Positions 8,678-17,170 are shown, numbered from the stretch's first letter. The stretch: 64,000 nt of DNA from Paracoccus sp. S1E-3 (GCF_013868135.1 NZ_JACEMU010000004.1:1240001-1304000); one strand, 5' to 3'. Numbers and translations are program-made. The notes: generated by a model from the sequence alone, not told the origin.

Positions 8678-10042
8678 ATGGCAAAACCCGTCACCCGTTT
8701 CATCTGTCAGGACTGCGGCGCGACCCACAAGAAATGGGCCGGGCGCTGCGATGCCTGCGGGGCGTGGAACACCATCGTAGAAGAAGCGCCGCTGTCGCAG
8801 GGACCGGGGCGCGGGCTGGGCGCTGCGAAGGGCAAGCCCGTGCCGCTGACGCCGCTCTCGACGCAGGAGCCGCCGCCACCCCGCCTCTCCTGCGGGCTGG
8901 TCGAGTTCGACCGCGTGCTCGGCGGCGGGCTGGTGCCGGGATCGGCGATTCTGGTCGGCGGCGATCCGGGCATCGGGAAATCGACGCTGCTGCTGCAAGC
9001 CGCCGCCGCCTTCGCGCGGAAGGGTTCGCATGCGATCTATATCTCGGGCGAGGAGGCTTCCGCGCAGGTCCGCATGCGCGCGCAGCGGCTGGGCCTGGCC
9101 GAGGCGCCGGTGCGTCTGGGGGCCGAAACCGCGCTGCGCGACATCCTGACCACGCTCGATGCAGAAGAACCCGATCTGGCCATCATCGATTCGATCCAGA
9201 CCCTGTGGTCGGACACCGTCGAGGCCGCGCCCGGTTCGGTCAGTCAGGTCCGCGCCTCGGCGCATGAGTTGGTCAGTTTTGCCAAGAAACGCGGCGTCGC
9301 CATCGTGATCGTGGGTCACGTCACCAAGGACGGCCAGATCGCCGGGCCACGGGTGGTCGAACACATGGTCGACACGGTGCTGTATTTCGAAGGCGAGCGA
9401 GGCCATCAGTTCCGCATCCTGCGCGCGGTGAAGAACCGTTTCGGCCCCGCCGACGAGATCGGCGTCTTCGAGATGACCGGCGGCGGTCTGGCCGAAGTCG
9501 CGAACCCTTCGGCGCTGTTTCTGTCCGAACGCGGCCAGCCCTCGCCCGGCAGCGCGGTCTTTGCCGGGATCGAGGGCACGCGCCCGGTGCTGACCGAAAT
9601 TCAGGCGCTGGTGGCGCCATCCACGCTGGCCAGCCCGCGCCGGACGGTGGTGGGACTGGACAGCGGGCGCGTCAGCACCATCCTGGCCGTGCTGGAGGCA
9701 CGCTGCGGCATTCCCTTTGCCGGACTGGACGTTTTCCTGAACGTCGCCGGAGGCATGCGGGTGCAGGAACCGGCTGCCGACCTTGCGATCGCGGCCTCCC
9801 TGCTGAGCGCGCGCGAGGACAGCGCCCTGCCCGCAGATTGCGTCACTTTTGGTGAAATCAGCCTGTCCGGCGCGCTTCGTCCAGTGGCGCAGGCCGAAAA
9901 CAGGTTGAAAGAAGCGCAGAAACTTGGTTTTTCACAGGCCATCATTCCTGCGTCTCAGAAAATCGAGGGCGCAGGCGGGATGCGGCTGGACCGCATCACC
10001 GACCTGACAAGCTTTGTCGGCGAGATCTTCGGCGCCGGCTGA
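8678..10042 (+). CDS. radA: DNA repair protein RadA (Sms)
   Basis: A 454-residue RecA-like ATPase for branch migration and processing of recombination intermediates. It has an N-terminal zinc finger (CQDCGATHKKWAGRCDACG, C-x2-C and C-x2-C), Walker A GGDPGIGKST, the RadA KNRFG motif, and a C-terminal Lon-protease-like domain with FLNVAGG and PAADLAIAASLLSA. The start MAKPVTRF at 8678 is preferred over an upstream in-frame ATG at 8666 because AAGG (8668-8671) is well spaced. It is followed 44 bp later by cvpA in the same direction. Confidence 0.95.
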   Translation: MAKPVTRFICQDCGATHKKWAGRCDACGAWNTIVEEAPLSQGPGRGLGAAKGKPVPLTPLSTQEPPPPRLSCGLVEFDRVLGGGLVPGSAILVGGDPGIGKSTLLLQAAAAFARKGSHAIYISGEEASAQVRMRAQRLGLAEAPVRLGAETALRDILTTLDAEEPDLAIIDSIQTLWSDTVEAAPGSVSQVRASAHELVSFAKKRGVAIVIVGHVTKDGQIAGPRVVEHMVDTVLYFEGERGHQFRILRAVKNRFGPADEIGVFEMTGGGLAEVANPSALFLSERGQPSPGSAVFAGIEGTRPVLTEIQALVAPSTLASPRRTVVGLDSGRVSTILAVLEARCGIPFAGLDVFLNVAGGMRVQEPAADLAIAASLLSAREDSALPADCVTFGEISLSGALRPVAQAENRLKEAQKLGFSQAIIPASQKIEGAGGMRLDRITDLTSFVGEIFGAG

Positions 10043-10086
10043 ACATGGGACAGTGCGGCCGAAATGGCCGCGAACAAGGTGGCACA

Positions 10087-10740
10087 ATGGACGGCTTCAC
10101 CATTATCGACGGCATCGTGGCCGCCGTCATCATCCTCTCGGCGATCCTGGCCTATGCGCGCGGCTTCGTGCGCGAATCGCTGGCGATCCTCGGCTGGATC
10201 GGGGCGGCGGTGCTGGCCTTCCTGTTCGCCGCCACCGTGCGGCCGATGATCGCGCAGGTGCCGGTGCTGGAACAATTCCTGGGCGAAAGCTGCGAACTGG
10301 CGACCATCGCCGCTTTCGCCGTCGTCTTCGCGCTGGCGCTGGTGCTGTTTTCGATCATCACGCCGCTGTTTTCATCGGTGGTGCAGCGCTCGGCGCTTGG
10401 CGGCGTCGATCAGGGCATGGGCTTTCTGTTCGGGGTGGCGCGCGGCATCCTGCTGGTCGCCATCGCCTTCATCGTCTACGACCGGGTGATGGCCTCCACC
10501 CCGGTTGCGGTGGTGGACAATTCGCGCTCGGTCCAGGTGTTCAACCGCATGACCGGCCAGCTGGACGCCCGTATCCCGCAGGACGGATCGGGCTGGATCA
10601 CCAACCGCTATAACGAGCTGGTCTCGGGCTGCGTCGGCACCGCCGTGACCACCCCCGAAGCCGCACCGACCGGCGCAGAACCCGCGACCACGGACCTGCC
10701 CGCCCCCACCCCCGAGACCGCCGCGCCGCCCGCGAACTGA
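10087..10740 (+). CDS. cvpA: CvpA family membrane protein
   Basis: A 217-residue protein starting MDGFTIIDGIVAAVIILSAI, with four membrane helices and the CvpA-type ARGFVRESLAILGWIG and GFLFGVARGILLV segments. The last 40 residues are a low-complexity tail rich in Pro, Thr and Ala. E. coli CvpA is needed for colicin V production and affects envelope stress. The linkage cvpA-purF is conserved across many proteobacteria and is seen here. The start at 10087 follows AGGTGGCACA. A hairpin terminator-like structure lies between it and purF. Confidence 0.9.
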   Translation: MDGFTIIDGIVAAVIILSAILAYARGFVRESLAILGWIGAAVLAFLFAATVRPMIAQVPVLEQFLGESCELATIAAFAVVFALALVLFSIITPLFSSVVQRSALGGVDQGMGFLFGVARGILLVAIAFIVYDRVMASTPVAVVDNSRSVQVFNRMTGQLDARIPQDGSGWITNRYNELVSGCVGTAVTTPEAAPTGAEPATTDLPAPTPETAAPPAN

Positions 10741-10770
10741 GCGCGGTTCGCGGCGATGTGACGATTTTGC

Positions 10771-10800
10771 GTCATGCCCTGCCTTGCAGGGCGTGACTTT
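10771..10800 (+). terminator. Hairpin between cvpA and purF
   Basis: GTCATGCCCTGC (10771-10782) and GCAGGGCGTGAC (10786-10797) form a 12-bp stem with one wobble pair and a CTT loop, followed by TTT. It looks like an intrinsic terminator or attenuator, which would give purF its own promoter in the 50 bp that follow. Confidence 0.6.
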
Positions 10801-10852
10801 CTGCGCATCAGCCCCTATCTACTGCGCGACCCCAGATCAGCAGGTGAGCATC

Positions 10853-12340
10853 ATGCAACCCTTCCTCGCGCATCCCTTCGATGACGACCGCCTGCATGAA
10901 GAATGCGGCGTCTTCGGCGTGACCGGCGTCGCCGAGGCGGCGAATTTCGTGGCGCTTGGCTTGCACGCGCTGCAGCATCGCGGCCAGGAAGCCGGCGGCA
11001 TCATCAGCCACGATGCCGAGCGCGGCTTCAACAGCGCCCATCGCTTCGGCTATGTCCGCGACAATTTCACCAAGCAATCGTTGATGGAAACGCTGCCGGG
11101 GCCGCTGGCCATCGGGCATGTCCGCTATTCCACCGCGGGCGCCAAGGCCGCGCATATCCGCGACGTGCAGCCCTTCTTCGGCGAGTTTTCGATGGGCGGC
11201 TGCGCGGTGGCCCATAACGGCAATATCACCAATGCCGACGCGCTGCGCCGCGAGCTGATCGAGCGTGGGTCCATCTTCCAGTCGGGCAGCGATTCGGAAT
11301 GCATCATCCACCTGATGGCCCGGTCCATCCAGCGCAACATCCCCGAGCGGATGAAGGACGCGCTGCGCCGGATCGAAGGCGCGTTTTCGGTCATCGCCAT
11401 GACCCGCACCAAGCTGATCGGCGTGCGCGACCCCTTGGGCGTGCGTCCGCTGGTGATCGGCAAGCTGGGCGATGGCGCCTTCGCGCTGTCCTCGGAAACC
11501 TGCGGGCTGGACATCATCGGCGCCGAATTCCTGCGCGAGGTCGAACCGGGTGAGATGGTGGTGATCTCCAAGGGCAATATCGAAAGCTCGCGCCCGTTCC
11601 ATCCGACGCCCTCGCGCTTCTGCATCTTCGAACACGTCTATTTCTCGCGCCCCGATTCGATCATCGGCGGCCGCTCGGTCTATGAAACCCGCCGCCAGAT
11701 CGGGGTGGAACTGGCCCGCGAGGCCCCGGTCGAGGCCGATCTGGTCTGCCCGGTTCCCGATTCGGGCACCCCCGCCGCCATCGGCTATGCACAGGAATCG
11801 GGCATCCCCTACGGCATGGGGATCATTCGCAATCAGTATATGGGCCGGACCTTCATCGAACCGACCGACCAGATCCGCAACATGGGCGTGCGCCTGAAGC
11901 TGAACGTCAACCGTTCGCTGATCGCCGGCAAGCGGGTGGTGCTGGTCGACGATTCGGTCGTGCGCGGGACCACCAGCCGCAAGATCAAGGACATGATTCT
12001 GGATGCCGGCGCCAAGGAAGTGCATTTCCGCATCGCCAGCCCGCCAACCGCCTGGCCCTGCTTCTACGGCGTCGACACCCCCTACCGCGAGAAGCTTCTG
12101 GCCGCGCAGATGTCGGTCGAGGAGATGCGCGAATGGATCGGGGTCGACAGCCTGTCATTCGTCTCGCTGGACGGCCTGTATCGTGCGGCGGGCGAGGCGC
12201 AGGGCCGCAACAAATCCTGCCCGCAATATTGCGACGCCTGCTTCTCGGGCGATTATCCGGTCGCGCCCTTCGATCAGCTGCAGCGCGGCTTCCAGATGAA
12301 GGACGGCTCGGAATCGGCGCCGAGCCACGCCGCCGAATAG
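10853..12340 (+). CDS. purF: Amidophosphoribosyltransferase (Fe-S type)
   Basis: First committed enzyme of purine synthesis: PRPP plus glutamine to phosphoribosylamine. It has 495 residues from the ATG at 10853 (AGGTGAGC upstream). The N-terminal nucleophile Cys of the Ntn-glutaminase domain is in HEECGVFG after a propeptide of about 17 residues that would be removed. The PRPP-binding loop is VVLVDDSVVRGTT. Cysteines in FCIFEHVYFSRPDS, PTAWPCFYG and CPQYCDACFSGDYP match the cluster ligands of the B. subtilis-type enzyme, so a [4Fe-4S] cluster is likely. This ties purine synthesis to Fe-S assembly (suf genes, same window). Confidence 0.96.
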   Translation: MQPFLAHPFDDDRLHEECGVFGVTGVAEAANFVALGLHALQHRGQEAGGIISHDAERGFNSAHRFGYVRDNFTKQSLMETLPGPLAIGHVRYSTAGAKAAHIRDVQPFFGEFSMGGCAVAHNGNITNADALRRELIERGSIFQSGSDSECIIHLMARSIQRNIPERMKDALRRIEGAFSVIAMTRTKLIGVRDPLGVRPLVIGKLGDGAFALSSETCGLDIIGAEFLREVEPGEMVVISKGNIESSRPFHPTPSRFCIFEHVYFSRPDSIIGGRSVYETRRQIGVELAREAPVEADLVCPVPDSGTPAAIGYAQESGIPYGMGIIRNQYMGRTFIEPTDQIRNMGVRLKLNVNRSLIAGKRVVLVDDSVVRGTTSRKIKDMILDAGAKEVHFRIASPPTAWPCFYGVDTPYREKLLAAQMSVEEMREWIGVDSLSFVSLDGLYRAAGEAQGRNKSCPQYCDACFSGDYPVAPFDQLQRGFQMKDGSESAPSHAAE

Positions 12341-12352
12341 GCCGCCAAAGAG

Positions 12353-12414
12353 CCTCCGGCGGGGATATTTAGACCAGGGTGAAATTCACTCTGGACCAAA
12401 TATCCCCCGCGGAG
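12353..12414. repeat. Dispersed hairpin element (GGGATATTT type) between purF and zapA
   Basis: Imperfect inverted repeat: left arm 12353-12383 and right arm 12385-12414, about 25 of 30 positions complementary. The core GGGGATATTT is followed by a GACCAGGGTGAA-like end. It sits between two convergent stop codons and is a plausible bidirectional terminator. A related copy lies at 18041-18097. From memory, similar sequences recur between genes throughout Rhodobacteraceae genomes; I could not check this. Confidence 0.7.
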
Positions 12415-12430
12415 CGCGCGCCATCCCGGA

Positions 12431-12772
12431 TCAGGACCTGTCTTCGGCCTTCTGCGCCAGTGCTTCCGCGCGTGCCGCCAGTTCCGCCATGCTGTCCTGC
12501 ACTTCAGAGGCGACCATCCCGCTCGCGGCCTGGCGCATCCGGGCCAGTTCGCGTTCCGCCGCCAGCGCGCGGTCTTCCATGCTGTTATGGCGATCCGCCA
12601 GCATCAGCCCGGCGAGCAGCAGCAGCCGGGGTTCGGGCATCCGGCCCGCCTGCTCGATGATCTTCTGGGCTTCTTCATCCAGCAGGGCGCTGGCGCGGCG
12701 CAGCAGGCGTTCCTCGCCGTCCTGCGCCTGAAGCGTGTATTCCTTGTGACCGATGGTGAAGGTGACGTCCAT
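12431..12772 (-). CDS. zapA: Cell division protein ZapA
   Basis: A 113-residue protein. The N-terminal globular head begins VTFTIGHKEYTLQAQDGEE, and a long helical coiled coil fills the second half. These are the ZapA hallmarks: a small protein that bundles FtsZ filaments at mid-cell. The RLLLLAGLMLADRHNSMED stretch matches alphaproteobacterial ZapA. It starts 2 bp after the stop of the upstream coiled-coil gene, so the two form an operon. Confidence 0.88.
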   Translation of the reverse strand: MDVTFTIGHKEYTLQAQDGEERLLRRASALLDEEAQKIIEQAGRMPEPRLLLLAGLMLADRHNSMEDRALAAERELARMRQAASGMVASEVQDSMAELAARAEALAQKAEDRS

Positions 12773-12774
12773 GT

Positions 12775-13164
12775 TCAGCCCTCGCTCTTGTCAAATGCGA
12801 CCACATCGCCCGGCGCGGGCGTGACATCTTCGGCATAGGGCGCATCCGAGGCGCGCGGCGCGCGTGCGATCAGCTGTTCCAGCCCGGACATGATGTCATC
12901 AAGGGCGGCGATCTCGGCCGCGCGGGTGCTGCGCAGCAGGTCCAGCTCGGCCCGAATCGCAGCATCGCCCTGCGTCGCGGCGACATGAGTTTCGGTGCGG
13001 GCCAGCTGGGCCTCGACATCGGCGAGGCTGCGTTTCAGCGCCGCGTTTTCCGCCCTGAGCGCCGCAAGTTCGGCATCCGCCGCCGGAGCGGCCCGATCAA
13101 GGGCTTGGTCGATACGGCCCAAGGCGGCGATCAGGCGCTTTTCACTGTCCGCAAAACTGGTCAT
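12775..13164 (-). CDS. Coiled-coil protein of unknown function, zapA partner gene
   Basis: A 129-residue acidic protein starting MTSFADSEKRLIAALGRIDQ. Residues 15-105 read as heptads with an AELAALRAENAALKRSLADV core typical of a leucine-zipper coiled coil, and the C-terminal 30 residues are probably disordered. It has no signal peptide or membrane segment. It lies directly upstream of zapA with 2 bp between the genes. ZapB in E. coli is a small coiled-coil protein that binds ZapA, so a ZapB-like or ZapA-adaptor role is a reasonable guess, but I do not recognise the family. An alternative start is at 13179. Confidence 0.75.
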   Translation of the reverse strand: MTSFADSEKRLIAALGRIDQALDRAAPAADAELAALRAENAALKRSLADVEAQLARTETHVAATQGDAAIRAELDLLRSTRAAEIAALDDIMSGLEQLIARAPRASDAPYAEDVTPAPGDVVAFDKSEG

Positions 13165-13185
13165 TGGCCGTCCTGACAAGAAACT

Positions 13186-13212
13186 TGACGAGTCTTCTGA
13201 CAGGACTCGTCA
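13186..13212. promoter_or_regulatory. Perfect 9-bp inverted repeat upstream of the zapA operon
   Basis: TGACGAGTC (13186-13194) and GACTCGTCA (13204-13212) are exact reverse complements separated by 9 bp. The element is 22 bp upstream of the coiled-coil gene start and just beyond the BCCT terminator. It could be an operator for a dimeric regulator or a second hairpin of the terminator; the lack of a T-run on the reverse strand favours the operator. Confidence 0.45.
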
Positions 13213-13222
13213 TAAAAAACAA

Positions 13223-13251
13223 GAACGGGCGGCCGCGCGGGCCGCCCGTTC
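13223..13251 (-). terminator. Rho-independent terminator of the BCCT transporter gene
   Basis: GAACGGGCGGCC (13223-13234) pairs perfectly with GGCCGCCCGTTC (13240-13251) around a 5-nt loop. On the reverse strand it is followed by TTGTTTTTTA, a proper T-run. It begins 7 bp after the BCCT stop codon. Confidence 0.9.
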
Positions 13252-13257
13252 AGCGTA

Positions 13258-14997
13258 TCATGGCCTGCGCAGTTCGCGCCTTTCTCCCATCAGCCCCTTC
13301 ACGATGGCCCAGCAGGCGCCCAGCAACACGATGGTGAAGGGAAGCCCGGTCGAAACCGCCATCGCCTGCAGCGCCGCCAGTCCCCCCGAGAGCATGAGTG
13401 CGATCGCCACCAGCCCTTCGAACGTGCACCAGAATACCCGCTGCGGGGTCGGTGCGTTGATCTTGCCCCCCGCCGCAATGGTGTCGATCACCAGCGAACC
13501 GGAATCCGACGAGGTGATGAAGAAGACCACCACCAGGATAATGCCGATCAGGCTGGTGATCTGGGTGAAGGGCAGCTGCGAGAGCATCTGGAACAGCTTC
13601 AACTCCAGCGCGGCATCCGAGATGCCCGCGAAGCCCGCCTGCGTCAGCGAGATCGCGGTGCCTCCGAAGGTGGTCATCCACAGGACCGAGATCAGCGCCG
13701 GCACCACCAGCACCGCGATCAGGAACTGCCGCACCGTCCGCCCGCGCGACACCCGCGCGATGAACATGCCCACGAAGGGCGACCAGCTGATCCACCAGGC
13801 CCAGTAGAAGGCCGTCCAGCCATGGCGGAAATTGTCGTCATCGCGCCCGAACGGGTTCGACAGCGGGATGATCTCCTGCGCGTAGGCTTTCAGATTGGCG
13901 AAGAAGCCGGTCAGGATCGACATCGTCGGCCCCAGCAGGATCACGAAGACCATCAGCCCGAAGGCGAGGACCATGTTGATCTCGGACAGGCGCTTCACGC
14001 CCTTGTCGACGCCCGCCACGACGCTGAAGGTCGCGATGCCGGTGATGAGCAGGATCAGCAGGATCTTGGTGGTGTTGGTGGCCGGGATGTCGAACAGGAA
14101 GTTGAGCCCTGCGGTGGCCTGCTCGGCCCCGAAACCCAGCGAGGTCGCCAACCCGAAGATGGTGGCGAAGACCGCCAGGATATCGATGACATGACCGGGC
14201 CAGCCCCAGATACGTTCCCCGAGGATCGGGTAGAAGACCGAACGCATCGTCAGCGGCAGGCCCCTGTTGAAGGAAAACTGCGCCAGCGCCAGCGCCACCA
14301 CTGCATAGATCGCCCAGGGGTGCAGGCCCCAATGGAAGATCGTCGCCGCCATGCCCAGCCGGCGCGCGGCCAGCGCGTCGCCCTCGGCGCCCTGCAGCGG
14401 CGCCCAGTCGGTGCGCACACCGTCCTCGATCACCACGCCCGCGAGCGAACTGTCGAAATGGCTCATCGGCTCGGAGACGCCGTAGAACATCAGCCCGATG
14501 CCCATGCCGGCGGCGAACAGCATCGCGAACCAGCCCGACAGCGAGTAATCCGGCGTGGCCTCCGGTCCGCCAAGGCGGATGCCGCCCAGGGGCGAGAGGA
14601 TCAGCCCGAGGCAGAGCAGCACGAAGATGTTGCCGGCGATCAGGAAGAACCAGTCCAGCTTGCCGGTCAGGAAATCGCGCAGCCCGTTGAAGAACGGGTC
14701 CAGCTGATGCTGGAAAATCAGCGCGGCCAATGTGAAGGCGATGATCGCCAGCGACGAAAACAGGAAGACTGGCTTGTGGACATCGAATTCAAGCGTGATG
14801 GCGTGACTGATATTGTCCTGACCGATCTCGTAATCGGTCTCGATCACTTCGGTGGTGCCTTCGGGGGCGGGGACGGCCTCATTGGCCGTGACGTCTTGCT
14901 GCAGGCCGTCGGGTGACGGCCCTTCAAACGCCGTATCGACCGGATTTCCCTGCGAATCCGCAGGGTTCCGCGACTGCGGATCGTTCGAATGGGACAT
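13258..14997 (-). CDS. BCCT family transporter (betaine/choline/carnitine type)
   Basis: A 579-residue transporter with about twelve membrane helices. An N-terminal cytoplasmic extension of about 75 acidic residues is followed by the BCCT core: GWFAMLFAAGMGIGLMFYGVSEP, FHWGLHPWAIYA and the family signature FYWAWWISWSPFVGMFIARVSRGRT, which contains the Trp-rich substrate box. The likely cargo is glycine betaine, choline or a related osmolyte, coupled to Na+ or H+. Substrate cannot be fixed from sequence. The C-terminal tail after the last helix is very short, so osmosensing by a long C-terminal domain (as in BetP) is not expected. GGAAAGGAAGC precedes the start. Confidence 0.93.
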   Translation of the reverse strand: MSHSNDPQSRNPADSQGNPVDTAFEGPSPDGLQQDVTANEAVPAPEGTTEVIETDYEIGQDNISHAITLEFDVHKPVFLFSSLAIIAFTLAALIFQHQLDPFFNGLRDFLTGKLDWFFLIAGNIFVLLCLGLILSPLGGIRLGGPEATPDYSLSGWFAMLFAAGMGIGLMFYGVSEPMSHFDSSLAGVVIEDGVRTDWAPLQGAEGDALAARRLGMAATIFHWGLHPWAIYAVVALALAQFSFNRGLPLTMRSVFYPILGERIWGWPGHVIDILAVFATIFGLATSLGFGAEQATAGLNFLFDIPATNTTKILLILLITGIATFSVVAGVDKGVKRLSEINMVLAFGLMVFVILLGPTMSILTGFFANLKAYAQEIIPLSNPFGRDDDNFRHGWTAFYWAWWISWSPFVGMFIARVSRGRTVRQFLIAVLVVPALISVLWMTTFGGTAISLTQAGFAGISDAALELKLFQMLSQLPFTQITSLIGIILVVVFFITSSDSGSLVIDTIAAGGKINAPTPQRVFWCTFEGLVAIALMLSGGLAALQAMAVSTGLPFTIVLLGACWAIVKGLMGERRELRRP

Positions 14998-15041
14998 GAG
15001 CTTCCTTTCCGGGGTTGCTTGTTTTCCATGGATGTGGGCTT

Positions 15042-15074
15042 GAGGGTGACGCTTATGTCACATCCTCGCGAGGA
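15042..15074. promoter_or_regulatory. Overlapping palindromes between BCCT gene and hisB
   Basis: GAGG-GTGAC (15042-15050) is mirrored by GTCAC-at-CCTC (15057-15067), and TCCTCGCGAGGA (15063-15074) is a perfect 12-bp palindrome. The cluster sits in the 172-bp divergent region, 45 bp from the BCCT start and just upstream of the proposed hisB promoter. It is a candidate operator for one or both genes. Confidence 0.45.
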
Positions 15075-15112
15075 ATGCCACCCTTGGGTCCCGGACCTGT
15101 CGCCTGGGGGGA

Positions 15113-15141
15113 TTGGGCTTTGGGTGCAGGCGGCGTATAAG
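15113..15141 (+). promoter_or_regulatory. Candidate sigma-70 promoter for hisB
   Basis: TTGGGC (15113-15118) and TATAAG (15136-15141) are separated by 17 bp, with the hisB start at 15170. The match is good for an alphaproteobacterial vegetative promoter but untested. Confidence 0.5.
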
Positions 15142-15169
15142 ACGGCGGAATTCTGGAAAGGTCCAAGCG

Positions 15170-15757
15170 ATGCGGCAGGCTGAAATCACCCGCAAGACGG
15201 CGGAAACCGAGATCGTGGTGCGCGTCGATCTCGACGGCACCGGGGTCTATGACAACCAGACCGGGGTCGGGTTTTTCGATCACATGCTGGACCAGCTGGC
15301 CCGCCATTCGCTGATCGACGTCCGCGTGCGCGCCAAGGGCGACCTGCATATCGACGATCACCACACGGTCGAGGATGTGGGCATCGCCCTCGGTCAGGCG
15401 CTGACGCAAGCGCTTGGCGACAAGAAGGGCATCCGGCGTTACGGGTCGTTCCTGCTGGCGATGGATGATGCGCAGCTGCGCACGGCGCTGGATCTGTCGG
15501 CGCGTCCCTTCCTGATCTGGAACGTGGATTTCCCGACCCAGAAGATCGGCACATTCGACACCGAGCTGGTGCGCGAATTCTTCCAGGCGCTGTCCACCCA
15601 TGGCGGCATCACGTTGCATGTCGATGCGCTGCACGGCTTCAATTCCCACCACCTCGCCGAGGCCGCGTTCAAATCCGTCGCCCGCGCCCTGCGCGAAGCG
15701 GTCGAACCCGACCCGCGCATGGCGGGTGTGCTGCCCTCGACCAAGGGGGCGCTCTAG
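15170..15757 (+). CDS. hisB: Imidazoleglycerol-phosphate dehydratase
   Basis: Sixth step of histidine synthesis. It has 195 residues, the monofunctional length without a phosphatase domain. Metal-binding His-rich motifs are visible: [33 protein letters not shown] and [15 protein letters not shown]. The start MRQAEITRK at 15170 has AAAGG upstream. hisH follows immediately, its ATG directly after the hisB TAG, so the genes are cotranscribed. Confidence 0.96.
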   Translation: MRQAEITRKTAETEIVVRVDLDGTGVYDNQTGVGFFDHMLDQLARHSLIDVRVRAKGDLHIDDHHTVEDVGIALGQALTQALGDKKGIRRYGSFLLAMDDAQLRTALDLSARPFLIWNVDFPTQKIGTFDTELVREFFQALSTHGGITLHVDALHGFNSHHLAEAAFKSVARALREAVEPDPRMAGVLPSTKGAL

Positions 15758-16393
15758 ATGCGCGTCGCGCTGGTGGATTACGACAGCGGCAACCTGCATT
15801 CCGCCCAGAAAGCCTTCGCGATGATGGGCGCGAAGGCCGGCGCCGAGATCATCGTGACTTCGGATCCCGAAGCGGTGGCCCGCGCTGACCGGATCGTGCT
15901 GCCCGGCGACGGCGCCTTTCCGGCCTGCAAAGCCGCGCTGGAGGCCGTGCCGGGTATGGTCGAGGCGCTGCGCGAGGCGGTCGAGACCCGCGCCGTCCCC
16001 TTCATGGGCATCTGCGTCGGCATGCAGATGCTGGCCGATCTCGGGCATGAATATCGCGACACGCCGGGCCTCGGCTGGATCGGCGGCGAGATCGACGCCA
16101 TCCGCCCCTCGGTTCCCGGCCTGAAAGTGCCGCATATGGGCTGGAACGACCTGCGCCTGCGCGGCGCACATCCGGTTCTGGACGGTTTGAACAGCGGCGA
16201 TCACGCCTATTTCGTCCATAGCTGGCAGTTCCACCCGACCGATCCGGCGCATCTTCTGGCCGATGTCGACTATGGCGGCCCGGTGACGGCCATCGTCGGG
16301 CGCGACAACATCATCGGCACCCAGTTCCACCCGGAAAAGTCGCAGGCCGTGGGGCTGCGCCTGATCGAGAACTTCCTGAACTGGCGGCCCTGA
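15758..16393 (+). CDS. hisH: Imidazole glycerol phosphate synthase, glutaminase subunit
   Basis: Supplies ammonia from glutamine to HisF. It has 211 residues of a class I glutamine amidotransferase: oxyanion strand LPGDGAF, nucleophile Cys in GICVGMQML, and His-Glu of the triad in FHPEKSQ. HisF, its partner, is encoded 2 kb downstream at 18355. It abuts hisB and is followed by a VOC gene after 5 bp. Confidence 0.96.
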   Translation: MRVALVDYDSGNLHSAQKAFAMMGAKAGAEIIVTSDPEAVARADRIVLPGDGAFPACKAALEAVPGMVEALREAVETRAVPFMGICVGMQMLADLGHEYRDTPGLGWIGGEIDAIRPSVPGLKVPHMGWNDLRLRGAHPVLDGLNSGDHAYFVHSWQFHPTDPAHLLADVDYGGPVTAIVGRDNIIGTQFHPEKSQAVGLRLIENFLNWRP

Positions 16394-16398
16394 CGCCC

Positions 16399-16767
16399 TT
16401 GCGCTTCGTCAATCCTCTGCCCTTCGTGGCCGATCTGGACCGCGCCCGCCGGTTCTGCCACGATGTGATGGGGCTGGTCGTCCTTGAGGATGAAGGCGGC
16501 TTCATCCGCTTTCAAAATGGCTTCGCGATCCATGACGGCGCGCACCTGCATCAGACGATCTTTGGCCAGACCCCGATTTATGCCGCCCCGTTCGGGCGCG
16601 CAAATCTGGTGCTCTATTTCGAGGATGAGGATCTGGATGCCGCGTTTGCCCGCATCGCCCCGCATGTCGCGGTGATCCATCCGGTCTCGCGTCAGCCCTG
16701 GGGGCAGCGCGTCTTCCGCTTCCACGACCCCGACGACCACATCGTCGAGATCGGAGAGCCGCAATGA
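16399..16767 (+). CDS. VOC (glyoxalase/bleomycin-resistance) family protein
   Basis: A 122-residue single-domain VOC protein. RFVNPLPFVADLDRARRFCHDVMGL is the usual first beta-alpha unit, and the C-terminus has HDPDDHIVEIGE, the typical metal-binding Glu region. The start is a TTG at 16399, 5 bp after the hisH stop; no ATG fits. VOC proteins include glyoxalases, dioxygenases and antibiotic-binding proteins, so a reaction cannot be named. Its position directly behind hisB-hisH suggests cotranscription but not a histidine role. Confidence 0.8.
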   Translation: MRFVNPLPFVADLDRARRFCHDVMGLVVLEDEGGFIRFQNGFAIHDGAHLHQTIFGQTPIYAAPFGRANLVLYFEDEDLDAAFARIAPHVAVIHPVSRQPWGQRVFRFHDPDDHIVEIGEPQ

Positions 16768-16786
16768 CGGCCCTCCGCCGTGTCAG

Positions 16787-17170
16787 TTACTGCAACTTGG
16801 CCCAGGTCTGGTTCTTGCAGATCAGTCCGCCGGCCACGCAACCCGCCAACTGCATCCTGTCGCCGCTGACCTGCGCCTTGCCGTTATAGATCTTGTTATC
16901 GGCGGGGCGCAGTACCTTGCCCTTGTAATTGCCATCGCCCTGCGGGGTCATGTCGATCACGATCTGCTTGCCGATATTGGGCGACTGGAATTCCGCCTTG
17001 TCCTTGAAGGTGCGGGTGATGGTGCCGCAGAACGCCCCGCCGCAGGGGGTGATCTGGACATAGGCGAAGGCACCCTCATCGGGCTGGGTCTGCCACAGCC
17101 CCTCGATCGGGTCGGCGAAAGCGGCCCCGGCCAGCAGGCTGAAGGCGGCGGCGAGTGCGAATGTCTTCAT
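16787..17170 (-). CDS. DUF2147 periplasmic protein
   Basis: A 127-residue protein with a clear signal peptide (MKTFALAAAFSLLAGAAFA, cleavage before DPIEG). The mature domain matches DUF2147: IEGLWQTQPDEGAFAYVQI, CGGAFCGTI, DGNYKGKVLRPADNKIYNG, and a C-terminal GCVAGGLICKNQTW with the conserved cysteines. The function of this family is not established, and a lipocalin-like fold has been suggested for such domains. The start at 17170 has GGAGGAGACC upstream. It is convergent with the VOC gene and divergent from hisA. Confidence 0.88.
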   Translation of the reverse strand: MKTFALAAAFSLLAGAAFADPIEGLWQTQPDEGAFAYVQITPCGGAFCGTITRTFKDKAEFQSPNIGKQIVIDMTPQGDGNYKGKVLRPADNKIYNGKAQVSGDRMQLAGCVAGGLICKNQTWAKLQ

